Source: Durusdinium trenchii (taxonomy: Eukaryota; Sar; Dinophyceae; Suessiales; Symbiodiniaceae). Taken from it: 64,000 nt of DNA. Positions 42,054 through 54,274 of the stretch are shown here, one piece after another. The notes beneath the pieces were generated by a model. It was not told where the DNA came from. It did no database searches and saw only the letters and a list, made by a program, of their open reading frames with translations. Position 1 is the first letter of the stretch, and each line of letters begins with the position of its first letter. Position numbers and translations under genes: made by a program. Where the stretch lies: the NCBI GenBank assembly GCA_963970005.1, contig CAXAMN010005258.1:270546-334545 (forward strand), in the 5' to 3' direction.

Positions 42054-43528
42054 TTGGGCCTTAGAACGCAAAAAGACTGTTCGGGTGCAGGTCAGGTTTA
42101 TGCTTCCGTTTTGCACATGGCTACACCCAGTTACTTCGGGTGCGGGTGCAGGATCTGTGAGAGTTTCGATTGTGTTTTTGGTGACTTTGGGCCCATTGCA
42201 TTACAGAGATCGGACCGACATTTGAAGGTCCTGAGACAGATTTGTCATAATTGCAAACCAAGGGGCTTTCACTTGCCAGTCTATGACCATTCAAAAGCTA
42301 TTGTTTCTTTCGGACCACTGCCGTTGAAAAAAGGGATGGCAAATGAATCCTGACATGGAAGGTGCATCAATGTGCCAGACAGGGCTGTGAACAATGCTCC
42401 AAGCATTCACTTGGCCTCCAAGTTTCTCAATGACAGGGTTCACACCCCAGCCACTCACTTTTCACCACCTTCATCCACTAGCATTCGGCCATAGTTGGCC
42501 TCTCTGCAGGCATACGCGGCATGTGGAGGAAGAGTTCCCCACGGTAATTCGTTTGTCTTCGGTGCTGGCAGCTGATCCACAGCCTCGAGAGCAGTTGCCC
42601 GGAACCATTCAGGAAGGGCTCACGGGACGGAGTCCCATGAGGTGGGCAGATGACCACAAACCGCAAACGGGATTTGAGGCGCAAACCGCTTGGCAGAGCT
42701 GAACAAGGCTAGTGTTTCAGCCTGTGCCAGCCAGGCGAACTTTCCTCAAGCTCATGCTCCCGGCCAGAAATTTCAGGACAGTTTGCCCCATTCCTTCTGG
42801 AAATCATGTGATTTCGGCCACTGCAAGTTGGACGGAAAAGACGTCCAAGTCTGGTCTCTTCAGTGTGTGTAGATTGAAAGGTGACAACTCTAGCTTGAAA
42901 CATGCACTTGCCCGCCACTTGCGCCAAACCAAATCTAACCAACCAAGCAGAACAACCCCCAAACCATCCCAAACCCCACCTGGTTGCGCCCTGGTGGGCG
43001 CCGACCTTCGATGGATGCTGCCACTCTCCAGGTTATCATGGCTGCTGCCGATCTCAGAGACGCCGGAGCTGGGAGATGATCCTGACCTCATCTTTGTGCC
43101 TCGGTGGGCGCCGTCCTGGAGCGTCCAAAGAGGGGACAAAGAGGGGTGACGACATGTGACGGCTCCAAAATCTCAGCCAACTCCTGCTCAAGCTCGTTCA
43201 CGTTCGTCGTTTGTGTTGTGTTGAGATTCAAAGGTGGGATTGAATCTACTACTGATGTATCTCAGAGATCCCTACACAACTCAAAGTTGGCAACAAATAA
43301 TCCGAAGACCCAGCTGCGAAGGTGTTCGGGCAACATGGTTTGCACAACGAAGGGGAAACTGGACTCCATCGAGACCACCATAATAAGTCAAAAGAAGAGG
43401 CAGGTCGGAGCGGTGCAGCAGAAGTTCAAGGTCCCAGAGCTTTGCTGCTGCTTCAGGGGAGGTGAAAAACAAAGCTCATGAGTTTTGCTTGGCAGATTTG
43501 GTCTCCGGTTTTCATGATGCCTGCACAG
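42054..43528. other. Mostly non-coding stretch
   Basis: A coding-like piece near 43010-43149 (SETPELGDDPDLIFVPRWAP) has good third-position bias but is open in several frames and has no clear splice sites. Confidence 0.4.
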
Positions 43529-43699
43529 ACTACAAGCGAGACCGAGATAGGCCCTCACGAGGTGCCAGTGGGAAATACTCTCGGTCGCGCCCTGGCGTTG
43601 TATGGCCTAATTGGCCAGGTCTATGGAGGCGAAGCTCTCCACTTTCAGCTGAAACATCCCAACTACGCCTTCATCGGTGCTCGCCATCAACTTCGACGG
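43529..43699 (+). CDS. Exon of an unknown gene
   Basis: Acceptor CTGCACAG, donor GTACAC, exactly 57 codons in phase 0: TTSETEIGPHEVPVGNTLGR, ALALYGLIGQVYGGEALHFQ and LKHPNYAFIGARHQLRR. A Leu/Ala helix followed by an aromatic, basic segment. Strong candidate exon; the family is not recognised. Confidence 0.55.
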
Positions 43700-43818
43700 G
43701 TACACCTTGCACTCTATAAGAAGCCCAAGTTCCTTGATCATGACAAGGATCTGTGATCTGACCATATCTGGCCCTTTTCTCTTCAAATTTGTTGGCCATG
43801 ATGGAGGCGGAAATGAAG

Positions 43819-43970
43819 ACACATGCTACGCGTTGCCGATCCGCATGTTGGAGAAATTCTATTGGAAGCGCTTGCTGCAGCCCGAGATTGACGAAGAAGC
43901 TCATGGGAAGCAACGCAGTCGAGAGCAGGGCCCGTCAGGTGCTGAGGAGCTAACGACATTTTTGCCCAGT
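43819..43970 (+). CDS. Exon of an unknown gene
   Basis: After AAATGAAG the frame reads TCYALPIRMLEKFYWKRLLQ, PEIDEEAHGKQRSREQGPSG and AEELTT. Third positions are almost all G/C in the first 25 codons. A charged helix. It follows the 43529 exon by about 120 bases and probably belongs to the same gene. Confidence 0.5.
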
Positions 43971-44049
43971 CACCTTTGCTCTGAGACAACGAGGCTTTGA
44001 GGAAAGTCTCTTAAAGATCGTAGATCAGTGGTTGCGGAGTTTCTTCTGC

Positions 44050-44767
44050 ATGGGCAACTTTCAGAGACTCATTAAGGTGCTCTTCAAGGTGAAAGTGGAC
44101 AAGAGTGACCCATTTCGAGATCTGCGGCGGATTGGCGCCTGCTGATGCAAAACTCGGACAAGCTTTTGGAGGCGTGTGATCACCGAGCAAGCACCAGGGA
44201 CTTGGAGGCAATCGCCAAGCAAGTAGTGCTGGGCCGCAGCTTTTTCCAGGTGTTGGCAGATGAACTGCAGTGACATGGGGTTCACCACTGGAGACTTGGT
44301 GGCCATGCTCGAGCTTGACAGCGTGCTGCCGGGCTCGGGCCTTGTGATCCCTGCGGCCTGCGCTTGCATGGGCCTGGCGGCTGTCTACAAGGAGGGCTTG
44401 GGCAAGCGTGTGTCCAAGTTCTGCAAGCCTTCAAAAGATGCCATCATGGGGGGACCATTCTTCGTGCAAGAACCGGAAGAAACGGATGGCTGATGAGAGC
44501 CTGAAGGTGAACCTGGACGAGGAAGTCACCTTTGAGTTCTTGTTGGGCACCGGGCAGTGGCAGACCAGCTTGAGGCTCATCTACGACGCTGTGATCTCAA
44601 TGGACTTGAACCCCCCCTTTGCCAGTGATGCAGCAAGCCTATTCTTACAAGTACCGAGACTACGACACTTCCAGAAACATGGGCAAGTTGGTCAAATGTT
44701 TGGGGAGGCGGAGACGAAGGTTGGAAGGACAAGCAACAAGGGCCGCAGAACTATTGAGAACTGCTGA
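44050..44767 (+). pseudogene. Protein-coding block with repeated frame changes
   Basis: Four segments with strong coding bias abut in different frames: MGNFQRLIKVLFKVKVDKSD (44050-44137), LLMQNSDKLLEACDHRASTR through VVLGRSFFQVLADELQ (about 44137-44269), MGFTTGDLVAMLELDSVLPG through SKDAIMGGPFFVQEPEE (about 44264-44490) and ADESLKVNLDEEVTFEFLLG through ISMDLNPPFASDAASLFL (about 44486-44655, open to the stop at 44767). Overlaps of a few bases and the lack of intron-length gaps suggest single-base indels in a once continuous frame of some 240 codons. It could be a retro-copied pseudogene or a real gene with assembly errors. No family recognised. Confidence 0.55.
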
Positions 44768-44769
44768 GC

Positions 44770-46586
44770 GAAATTCGTGCACTGTTTTGAAGGCGCACTC
44801 CAAGGACCACCTGCGCTTGGGAAATGACTTTCTGGAAAGTAGTTGTGGAGGGAATTGATGACGCACGTCACACAACTGATCATCTATAGAAGCCATTTTG
44901 TGAGAGCTGCCAGGAGGTCCAACAACGGGCTGCAACCCTACAGACTCTCTGCAATTGGGCATGTATGGAACGCAGAACTATTTAGAGCAAGCCCACCGTC
45001 CAAAAAAAGGGTCGCTCCGACTGAGGGGGTGACTGAAGATCTAGTAGGTGAACATCTAGAGGAGAAGTCCAGGAGGGCATTCCATTAAGAGCAAGTCTAA
45101 ATCAGTCCACTTCCGTTCCTCAGAATCTATTGGGGTGAACATCCAGCAGGTTGGCCTACTCAATCCACAGATGTGATCCCTCCCGCCGAAACACCAGGAC
45201 TTCCTCTCTTTTGTAGCTCCGCCTAAGGAGCCCACTGAGCGGTTGCATGGAATCAGCGAGACCTTGGAACAAGGCACGCGGAGAGGGTTCACCTCCACTG
45301 AAGCTCTGAGAAGCTGTTCTTGAAGAAGCTGAGGGAACGGGGAACTTGTTCAAGAGGAAGCAGCACTGGGAAGATTCAGCTAGATGAAAGAAGTCAACCA
45401 GATGGTAAACTTGTAAACTCTCCAATCAATGCAGTTCGTTGTGTGTGGGTGTTGGGCCGAAGAGCCACCAAATCCAAGAGACACCAAAAACCAAATCCTA
45501 TAATAGACGACACCAAAAATAATATCCAAAAATCAGATGAACGTCTAATACGTGCTTGCTCTTTGAACAATACGTAGACTTTCATCTATTGGTATACGCG
45601 CTTGCTCTTTGAACAACAGGTCGCGTGGACGAGGTGTTTTTTCCAAAAACTCCCTGACCAGGCGACCTGGTTCTGCTCGACCGTGGGCTCCAGCCCTCAA
45701 GGTTTGCCTCCTGTCCAGCAGTGGTGAAAGGCACATCGGCTGAAGGGCCCAGTTTGACATCGCTTCTCATCAATAGCAAGGAACACATAAAGATAATATA
45801 AGAGAATCAGCCATAGCTGTTTTGGAGGGAGACGTATCATAGGCCTCGAGGTCGCTTCGCAGGAGGTTTCAGGAAGCGTCCTTCAACTACATGGCAGAGG
45901 TCAAAGCGACCCAATTGTCCAAGATAGTTTCCAGCCTTTGGAACTAGAGCATCCTCGCGGCCCACCCTATTAGCATCAAACCAAGCAGCATCAAAGACAC
46001 CATGCCGTGGTATATTCATATATATATATATATATTATATCTGTGTGTGTTTTCATCCCATGCTTGGGCATTTTGAAGTTTTTGCATTTCAGGCATCATG
46101 ACATCAGTTTGGCCATGCCCAAATCGGCCGCATGGGTCCTGATCCAAGAAACTCACCTTCACCACCTGCCGAAGAGGTCTGAATAGCTCGGGCTGTAGCG
46201 TGGCCGTGCTCGACGAGTCGCGGAGCATCTTCATCGGTGAGTGAGGAGCTGAGTCGGTAGATTGAGGGTAAATGGAGTGAGTCCTGGCAGAAGAAACACC
46301 TCAAGGGATGTCAACGACCTTAAGAGTTTATTGGAAGAATATCAAGCAGTTGTCAGGAAGGGTGTGAGAGAGAGAGGGGATGGGAAGATGAGCTCTTGAA
46401 CTTGCATTGACTCCATTGGGTTCTGCATACGTCACAGGCAGTTCAGTGCTGCTACTGCCATCATGCAGTTTTTCTGCAAACGGAAGAGGGGTGCTTCAAA
46501 CACGTGCTGCTCCACTGCCCAAAGCTGGCCGTTTTTGTTGCCGCTATGGAACCATAGAAGAACATATACTGTAATACAATTGTCGT
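44770..46586. other. Non-coding stretch
   Basis: No exon supported. A direct duplication of about 20 bases (GCTTGCTCTTTGAACAA) occurs near 45551-45619 and an AT tract near 46019-46040. Confidence 0.45.
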
Positions 46587-46808
46587 GTGTCCAAGCACTT
46601 CATGCAGTTGATGAGGTTGCATGTGGCCCTCTCTGACGTGGTGCTGGTGCATTCGGATTGGCGTTTGGGGACACGTGTAGTTCTTGGTGGTCTTCAGAGC
46701 AGCTTCTGGGCTTTTGTCGTTGAAGGGCAGGCTTGGGTGCACGGCATAAGCCACCCTTTCGAGGCAAGGAGCTCCTATCGAGCGAGTTATATAGCCGCCG
46801 TTTGTTGA
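46587..46808 (+). CDS. Exon A-like block, copy 2 of the possibly duplicated unknown gene
   Basis: Reads KHFMQLMRLHVALSDVVLVH, SDWRLGTRVVLGGLQSSFWA, FVVEGQAWVHGISHPFEARS and so on to TGA. The SDWRLGTRVVLGGLQSS part parallels exon A at 39.65 kb; sequence either side differs, so copies have diverged or the true exon is shorter than the open frame. Confidence 0.5.
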   Translation: MSKHFMQLMRLHVALSDVVLVHSDWRLGTRVVLGGLQSSFWAFVVEGQAWVHGISHPFEARSSYRASYIAAVC

Positions 46809-47262
46809 TGAGAGAGCGCCAATTTCTGCGAAGAAGAAGCACACCAGGATGAGCTCTTCCCCAGAACGATGACAAAGCTAGTCGCGGGTTTTGATTGCAG
46901 CTCAGGTCACATGGTGCATTTAAATGGTTTGTCTGCAGTCATTTGCCCGCACAAGCGTCACGGCCATCCATGCGTCTTGGATGAAAAAATATGAAAACTC
47001 AGATGCGCATCGTCATACGAAAAACATCGTCATACGCATCTCCTGGATGACCATTGCTTCTTCGCCTCGCTTCGGAGCGGTTGCTTGAGGCTTCGTTCAC
47101 AAGCCCAGCTCTCCGAACACGGGCGAGTGGCTGACCTTGTGTGTCCCGACGGGTCGGACGTTGGGGCCCTGGGGGATGGGGGACGGGTCGCACAGTGACG
47201 GTGATAGTTCCACAAGTCGGGCAAGGGAAGAAGCATGCAAGGAAGTGGTGTTTTTGGTCCAG

Positions 47263-47391
47263 GTATTCGCTTTGACGAGCCGAAGAAATCGTCCATGCAC
47301 GCCGTTCTACTGGAGCCTCGATTCCTGGTGGCGGACGGCCGGGCACGTCCACAAGCACATCCCGGAACACCTCGCTTGGAAGGGTGTACCC
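47263..47391 (+). CDS. Exon B-like block, copy 2 of the possibly duplicated unknown gene
   Basis: After TTGGTCCAG the frame reads IRFDEPKKSSMHAVLLEPRF, LVADGRARPQAHPGTPRL. AVLLEPRFL matches exon B of copy 1. A different frame from about 47330 (HKHIPEHLAWKGVPRGGLRG through VRVAKECLEFHP) is also well biased and ends near 47487, so a frame change may be present here. Confidence 0.45.
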
Positions 47392-47708
47392 CGTGGGGGC
47401 CTCAGAGGGACGGCTTGTGACCGGTTTCTAGGTGGACCTGTGCGAGTTGCAAAGGAGTGTCTTGAGTTCCATCCAGTGAGTGGATAGTAGTGGGCACCCT
47501 GGGCACCCGTATTCTCACATCTCATCATCTGAGAAAAGGTCAGTCTACTACCCTGGCAGTCCACTGAAGGTTGTATGTAATCATGGTAGTCTTCAATGCA
47601 GGACGATTCCTCAAGACTGATGACAGATGGTATGACAGCCTTTGATGTTTCTTGATGCTCTCACTCACAAAGAATGGTTGCAGTCTGCAATCACAATGCG
47701 CATTAACT

Positions 47709-47820
47709 ATACTAGTTACTAGTTAACGTCCTTGTTACTGGTAGTAAGGCCAGGAGCTACTAATAGCGCCCTTGCTCCGTTCATTGCGATGCCCAGTAGC
47801 TCCTTAGTAGCTTCTTGTCC
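47709..47820. repeat. CTAGTAG-type interspersed repeat
   Basis: ACTAGTTACTAGTTAACGTC, GTAGTAAGGCCAGGAGCTAC, TAATAGCGCCCTTGCTCCGT and CTTAGTAGCTTCTTGTCC, a diverged copy with drifting cores. Confidence 0.7.
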
Positions 47821-49213
47821 AATTACTGCACGTTGCGTTTTGGATCTTTGGCACTTTTTCACCAGTGTTCCTGTTTGCCCAGGTCCAGTGGGAGCATCCC
47901 AAGGTCGAGTTCTTTGACAGATCAGCTGCATAGTGTTCCAAAACAACCGTCAGGCGTCTCCATCGCTGGGTATGTGTGGGGATGTGTGGGGTGCCTGGGT
48001 CGAGGTGGGCCCTGTGTCGCATGGCTTGGGTGTGGCCGCTTCTTAAAGTGAAGCGACCCAACAGCGTCACCCGTTGTGACGAACGACCGGTCGCCACAGG
48101 GTGGACGAAAGGTTGCAACATATGTACAAACCCTGCACTGCTTGAGATACCCAGCAATGCACCATCCAAATATATCTAAGTAGACAGATTTTAATACGTA
48201 ATTGAATTAAAAAAGTTATATAAGCATGAACTGCAAATACCCAAGGACATGTGACAGTCAATGTGACATGTGGATCTCCATAACTGTCAGGTGGAGAGGT
48301 TGCATGGGACCTGTAGGGCTAACGATTGCTGCGGACTGCCGGGCGCGCAAAGACGTTTCTGGGTGTGTGTGTACTTAGACCGATGATACTACCAGCTCGG
48401 TCGATGCTGGATGCTTGAAAGAACACATACAGACCCCTAAATGGTTGTAAGTTGTGAGTTCCTTTGCTTCAGCGGGCCGCAGGTAATCCACACCGTTCAC
48501 ACCGCAAGGGTCCATCCGTACAATCTGCAACTCAGTGACCCAGTGGGAGCCAGAAGAAAGCATCTACAGTCTATACAGCATTGGTGTGTCTAAAGTGATT
48601 GTAGCATGTTTGTCACTAAGTATGTCCTCCCAAACTGCCTCCTTTTGGCCCCTGAGATCCTGAGTTAGCAAGGCACAGCTCTGCGGTCATGTTCACCACT
48701 TCTGCCGTGCTGGGTGGATGCCAGGTTGCAGAAGACCGTGGATGAGAGCTAACAGTTACCAGGGCCCAACAAGAGTGCCGAAGCAGTTCCTTGGTCGTGG
48801 CATGTCGTGGGCTGAGGGAACGTGCGTTCCCATAAGGGCAGCCATCCATGGCTCAGTGGGCCAGGATGGAGTTGCTGAAAAATGGAAATTGTGACCCTGT
48901 GCTGGTCCGCAAGCTGGTGGTGGGTGTCAATCCATTTGAACACCTCGCTCAAGCGCTCACCATCGGGGTGGAACACAGTGGTATGTTGACTGGTGCTGTT
49001 CTCATAGAGTCATAGAGTCTTGAATGAACCCCGCGAGCTTTCCCATACTCATCGCCGCCTCATCACCCGGCAGAATTCCTCCAAGCTAACTGTGCTGGCA
49101 CCGTGCTAGATAGACATGAATACCTTACGATTTGCCTGCTTGCCATGGCTTGGTTGGTGGGTGGCTCGGCCGTGATGTGCATGTGCACCAACATCTCAAG
49201 GTGTTGCTGTATG
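47821..49213. other. Non-coding stretch
   Basis: No exon with splice sites and codon bias was recognised. Confidence 0.45.
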
Positions 49214-49298
49214 TTGGAGGCCATCGCTAGTAGGTTGGAGACCATCGCTACTAGGTTGGAGGCCATCGCTGTTATATAGGTTCCTTTTGCTACTAGGT
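49214..49298. repeat. CTAGTAG-type interspersed repeat, GGAGGCCATCGC orientation
   Basis: Three near-perfect 21-base units of TTGGAGGCCATCGCTAGTAGG type, followed by TTGCTACTAGG. The cleanest tandem units of the family in the window. Confidence 0.85.
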
Positions 49299-49357
49299 AT
49301 TATTTCCCGTTTTTTGATTCCATTGGTATGTGATCATCCAGCCGGCCGTAATTTCAG

Positions 49358-49492
49358 CACACCCTTTGGAAAGTCCGAGGCCAACAGCCCCCTCGCGCCT
49401 GACGGGCACGTCGATGTCCACTTCACCTGGCAGTTTGCTGAGGCAACTCTCTTCGCCATCGATGACGTCAGGCCCGATGTGTCACGGAGTTG
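49358..49492 (+). CDS. Exon of an unknown gene
   Basis: After GTAATTTCAG the frame reads TPFGKSEANSPLAPDGHVDV, HFTWQFAEATLFAIDDVRPD and VSRSW. Most third positions are C or G. The alternating strand-like pattern (HVDVHFTWQF, ATLFAIDDV) suggests a beta-rich domain. A GT follows TTG near 49493. Family not recognised. Confidence 0.5.
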
Positions 49493-49597
49493 GTCCAAAA
49501 AAGACCGCCGCGACGTCGCCGGATGTTGGATCTTCATTCACCAAAAAAAAAAGGTTTTTCCCCACCTGTCAGGTGAGGGTTGTTAGATTTATGTCAG

Positions 49598-49662
49598 CCC
49601 CATCTTCCTTCCTTCCTTCGTTCCTTCTTGCTTCCTTCCTTCCTTCCTTCCTTCGTCTTCCG
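49598..49662 (+). repeat. TTCC-type microsatellite
   Basis: CTTCCTTCCTTCGTTCC and similar units leading into the minisatellite. Confidence 0.9.
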
Positions 49663-49872
49663 CCGGACCTCAACCACGACCATCCACGTTCCCTGCCGGA
49701 CCTCAACCNNNNNNNNNNCGACCATCCACGTTCCCTGCCGGACCTCAACCACGACCATCCACGCCTAGTGTTCCCTGCCGGACCTCAACCACGACCATCC
49801 ACTCCCAGTGTTCCCCGCCGGTCCTCAACCACGACCATCCGCGCCCAGTGTTCCCTGCCGGACCTCGACCAC
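49660..49872 (+). repeat. Minisatellite with 33- and 40-base units, broken by an assembly gap
   Basis: Units begin CCGGACCTCAACCACGACCA and end in TTCCCTG. Early units are 33 bases; later ones gain about 7 bases (CCCAGTG or CCTAGTG) to reach 40. A run of ten N at 49709-49718 lies inside, so the true copy number is unknown. Confidence 0.9.
49709..49718. other. Assembly gap (10 N)
   Basis: Ten N characters inside the minisatellite. Ten is probably a placeholder and not a measured length. Confidence 0.95.
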
Positions 49873-50262
49873 AGCACACAACCACAAACACAACCACAAA
49901 CACACAACCACAAACACAACAACAAACACACAACTACAAACACATAACCACAAACACATAACCACAAACACAACCACAAACACATAACGACAAACACACA
50001 ACGACAAACACACAGCTACAAACACACAACCACAAACACACAACCACAAACACACAACCACAAACACACAACAACAAACACACAAACACAACCACAAACA
50101 CAAACACAACCACAAACACACAATTACAAACACACAGAGACAAACACACATCCACAAACACACAATCACAAACACACAGCCACAAACACACAATCACAAA
50201 CACAACCACAACCACAACACAGCACACAACCACAGCCACACAACACAACCACAGCACACAAC
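49873..50262 (+). repeat. ACAACCACAAACAC-type low-complexity array
   Basis: Nearly 400 bases of C and A built from CACAACCACAAACA words with rare G and T. Long minus-strand frames of Cys, Val and Leu across it are artefacts. Confidence 0.95.
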
Positions 50263-50684
50263 CCGAGGACCCACAAGCAAAATCGAGAACTACAATACTC
50301 ACGACCATGGCAACATGCTCCTCACTATGGCATCAAGACAAATGATTGAAATGTCATGGTGGGGATCACTGGAAGCAAAGTATTTTTGAGGGGGTGACTG
50401 CAATTGGCAAGCACATGTGCTTTCCAATTGCATTCACAATCATTCACATGTCTTGTCCGAAATTGGATCAGAGAAGACTCCAGTGCCGCAGGGCCAGACA
50501 AAAGTGTCGCAGTGGGCACGCTGCTCAAAACTTGTCTCCTTGATGTCTCAATCACCCTGAAGTTCCTCCGACACTGCACCCTGTAAGATAGTAAGAGATG
50601 AATCTATTTGGAGCGTTGGGCGTCATCCACTCATAACTATCTCCCGAATCTGGGTCGGCCGCGGCCAGGTGAGTCTAGGGGAAG

Positions 50685-50766
50685 CTACGAGGTGCTCTCG
50701 CAGGAAGAGCTGGTGAAGGAAATCAAGGAACTGAAGGACCTGCCCACGGCAATGGTGCTACATTGG
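50685..50766 (+). CDS. Exon with a charged helix, unknown gene
   Basis: After AGGGGAAG the frame reads YEVLSQEELVKEIKELKDLP, TAMVLHW, with a GTAGGC donor. Clear helix with Glu-Leu-Val-Lys heptad-like spacing. Another possible acceptor is at 50667 (GCCAG). Family unknown. Confidence 0.5.
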
Positions 50767-52660
50767 GTAGGCAGATGTAGGCCGGGAACAGGGGACCACA
50801 CCTTGGTTGGCCATCCAACTGAGTAATTGTGCAAAATATGGTGCAGTCAGCGTTGGCCCCACCATTTTGGCATCATTGCACACATGTCCTCCCTGCTTCA
50901 GCAGCCAAGAACTGTGACACTATGACACACAACACGCCAATTACGGGACCTTCCCAAGGGTTCTTTGGACGGCAGCCGTTGCTTCGGCGCAGAGTGGGGC
51001 CCTTAGACTCCTGCAAGGAGTCCCTCAAGAGTCTGACAAAGGATCAAGGACGATTGTGAGGACTTCCAGAGGTTCGAATTCGGCTGTACCATGATGTAGA
51101 GGATCTGGGTTCGATTTAGGTTGCATGTCAATTTTTCGACTCTCAGGGGTTCACAAAGGGAAGGCTTTTTGAGGTGCTTCTCAGTGCTCATACATGCTCA
51201 CATGATCTCATATGCTATTTGCATCTATTTGCGCAAGAAGATGCAGAAGGTTCCATCTACTCAAAGCAACCCGTTGTGGCTCCTGAAAGCAGGTTTCTTC
51301 CTTTAGATCGATGCAAGGCATCGCCTTGCAGTCTGAATCTCAAGCCGCTCCGTTCGGAACTCCCGCATGATAATAGATAGGACCATTGGGACCATTGCAT
51401 AGATCGTTACCCTGGGGAGTCCTGATCGGGGATGTTACAGGGATGTTGCTTGGCGCCCTTCTTAGCCGTATATGAGCTGTTCTTTGGTGTTTGAGGGATC
51501 TGCTGGTGCATCATGCTACTCACCTTGTGGCGTTGCGTCCAATTCTTCGACGAGAGGGAGGCAAGATTGTTTCTGCGGGTCCTTTGTCTTCAAAGGGGAC
51601 ACGGAGCCCGTAATCTTGCATATGAATTGGCACTAGTTGGTCAAGCGATTGAAAACGTGTGATGCGGAGCGTGTAAGGGGCCCTACTGGCTCTAGTGCGT
51701 CCAAATACTCGTACCATGCTTGTATGACCGGATGCACCCTTTTGGGGGGAACAGTGGGCTTGAAAGGGACATTGGGAAGACCACGGCACCCCGTGCCACA
51801 ATTAGTGGAGATGTAGAGTCCATTGTCTCTACGTTGCTTGTTTGTCGACACGATGAGACCACATCTTTTCTGCCAACAAGTTTGTATTTGGGTTGATGGG
51901 ATATACTGATATACAGCGTCCCGAGGTCGCTCATCGCGCCTTGAGTTGTCAGGCGGCATGTTGAAAGAGAAGAACCTTACTGTTGGCCTGCCCCTACACA
52001 AACGCAGGCTCAAGAAGGCCATGCTGAGCAAGACAGAGAAAAAAGAAGAGTCAGAGATACGTGTCCAGGAGACCTGCGTGTTTTCACTGTATTTATAGGT
52101 ATTTATTAGAAAGGTTGCTGAACTATGCTGAACTCATGTTGACTGCAATGTGGAAAACCTATATAACTAAAATTTGCTAAACATTATATATGTGGCTCAT
52201 GTTTAGACTTGATTTTCATGCATCCTATTGTCAATCAGCAGGGATCCTTTAAGCTACACCCTGACAAACACACCAATCGCCCTGAATCCGTTGTCCCCAT
52301 CGCCAGGGAGGATGTTGCACCCGGTCCGGTTCTTTCCCAACGTCCGCCTCATAGGTCATTACTTCATGGTATTTGTCTTGGGTCCTTAATGCATGATTCT
52401 CACGAGCTCATGGCTTGCACAGCTTGCGCAGCTGGTCGCAGCAGACGGCCTGCCACCTGAAACCTGCTCCTGGGCACCATTGCCGCGAGATGACGATCCT
52501 CGACTTGATGGGACAAGATTTATACAAGCATCCTTAGCATCCTCGTTGTGTTGTTAGAAAGGGGATTTGGGAATGATGAGTGCTACAGAGGCTTTTCCAT
52601 CATATGGCACCAGCCCATATAATTGCTTATGGACCTATGGATGGTTTCTCGTGATAGGAG
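50767..52660. other. Mostly non-coding stretch
   Basis: No exon supported. Minus-strand open frames at 51520-52031 lack codon bias and splice signals. Confidence 0.45.
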
Positions 52661-52732
52661 GCAAAGAAGCGAAGAAGGGCCCCGACAAGGGCCCAGGGAG
52701 GCAGATTAAGACGCGCTGCGCGAAGACCAAGG
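52661..52732 (+). CDS. Lys-rich 72-bp exon
   Basis: Acceptor GATAGGAG, donor GTATGT. Reads KEAKKGPDKGPGRQIKTRCA and KTK. Strong bias and a consensus donor, but short and low in complexity. Confidence 0.4.
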
Positions 52733-52951
52733 GTATGTCTCTCAAAGATGATAAAGGGCCCAAGTCCAAGTTCCCATGATGGTCCCATAGGTTGGTTGAA
52801 AACATTCGAAGGCAGCTGTTACGGTAAAACATGGCGAAATACAACGAGGTTCAGGCAGTTCCTAAATCTATTTGGATATATAGCTTGATCATGTGGATCC
52901 ATTTGCCAATCAGATGGACCAACCTTCCTATGGTTGCAACGGTGATCTCAG

Positions 52952-53057
52952 GACTTCGACCTGAGCTCCGGCTTTGTGGACTCGGTGCCCAGGAACGACC
53001 CGATCGCCGGGCGACGAGATCGAACAACGGATGCGAACGTTCCAAGTGGATGCGAGG
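52952..53057 (+). CDS. Exon of an unknown gene
   Basis: Acceptor TGATCTCAG, then DFDLSSGFVDSVPRNDPIAG, RRDRTTDANVPSGCE and a GTTAAG donor. High G/C third positions and an acidic, polar sequence. Not assigned. Confidence 0.45.
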
Positions 53058-54274
53058 GTTAAGACTCGACGGGGTTTTTTTCCGCGAGTCTTTTCCCCAA
53101 AGGAATTGGAACATGGTCCATAGTGCCATGGGAAGATGAGGTTCTTGACCGCTCAGGAGGTAGAGCGAGCCAGCTTGGGTCGTCACGGAGATGTCCATAT
53201 TCCCCGAACAGTGAGCCGAGGAGCTCCGGAGGAGCTCTGGAGTTCCCCGAGCCCGGTAGGTTGGTTTCCTTTTGCCTGATGCGCCGTGCGAGTTCGATCC
53301 TCACCCCTCTGATCCGGAGGGAGGAGGGGTCTTTCCGCTTCCATGCAGTGTGCTCGTTGGATGGAACGTCTTGCCCATCTCGCGTGGTTCTATGGTGGTG
53401 TGGAAGACCTGTCAGAGTCTAGCAAAACAAGAATGCTTGAACTCTGTGGTCCCCTGACTCTTGTCTATTGAGTCTATTGACCTCTGGCCAAAGTATATAT
53501 CTGCACAATTGAAACAAGGTGTTCCCTTCCGGTATGTTTGGCCACTGCCCGTCTTGGAGAATAACATGGGCAAGGCTCCAACCACGGACCATGAGTGAGA
53601 GTCCTGCTTTATGGCCAGGCAGTTCGCCCGATGTTCGCTGGCTTTAGATGCTGCTGGAGGGCATGCGAGTGGCTTGTTGGAGACTTTGATCTTTGGCATG
53701 CCACCTGACGCTGATCTGCATGAAATGGAGCTCTTGTCCCGGTAGGCGAAGCTAGACCTCTCATTCTTGAGATGCTTCGACTGATGGCAACGAGAGTGCC
53801 ACACCGGCACTGGCAATGCAATGTTTGCATGTCCAGATCCACACACCCTATACTATAGAAATCTATAGAATTAAACATGCTAATTAATATATATATATAT
53901 CCTAATCAACCTGTACCATTTGAAGACATCCCATTTCTGAACCTTTGCTCAGGAGCGTTCTTTCAGCCGCCTGGCGTGCCGATGGAGGGGATCCACGCGG
54001 GGCAAGGGCAAACGAGAAAGCGGACCGGAGGCAATGGAGGTGTTTGGGCGAATGACCCGCTGCCATCAAAAGATGAAGGAGTATACATCAATCTTCCTAT
54101 TTCATGGGGGCTGCGCCCGTACTCTCCAGCAGAAGTCACTAGAAGTCAATACGCTGGATAGACTTCCCACCTGCTTCAGCCACGAATCTGCCGAGGGTTG
54201 GACCCTGGGACTCTATACCGGTTTTTGCCATCATGATTTTTGGGTGGTGCCCACTCTTTTTTCATGTGTCACAG
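53058..54274. other. Mostly non-coding stretch
   Basis: One coding-like frame near 53930-54161 (FFQPPGVPMEGIHAGQGQTR) is possible but has no clear borders. Confidence 0.4.

Noticed and set aside
49785..50308. Long minus-strand frames rich in Cys, Val and Leu
   Set aside because: They translate the CACAACCACAAACA low-complexity array and have no start context, bias or family.
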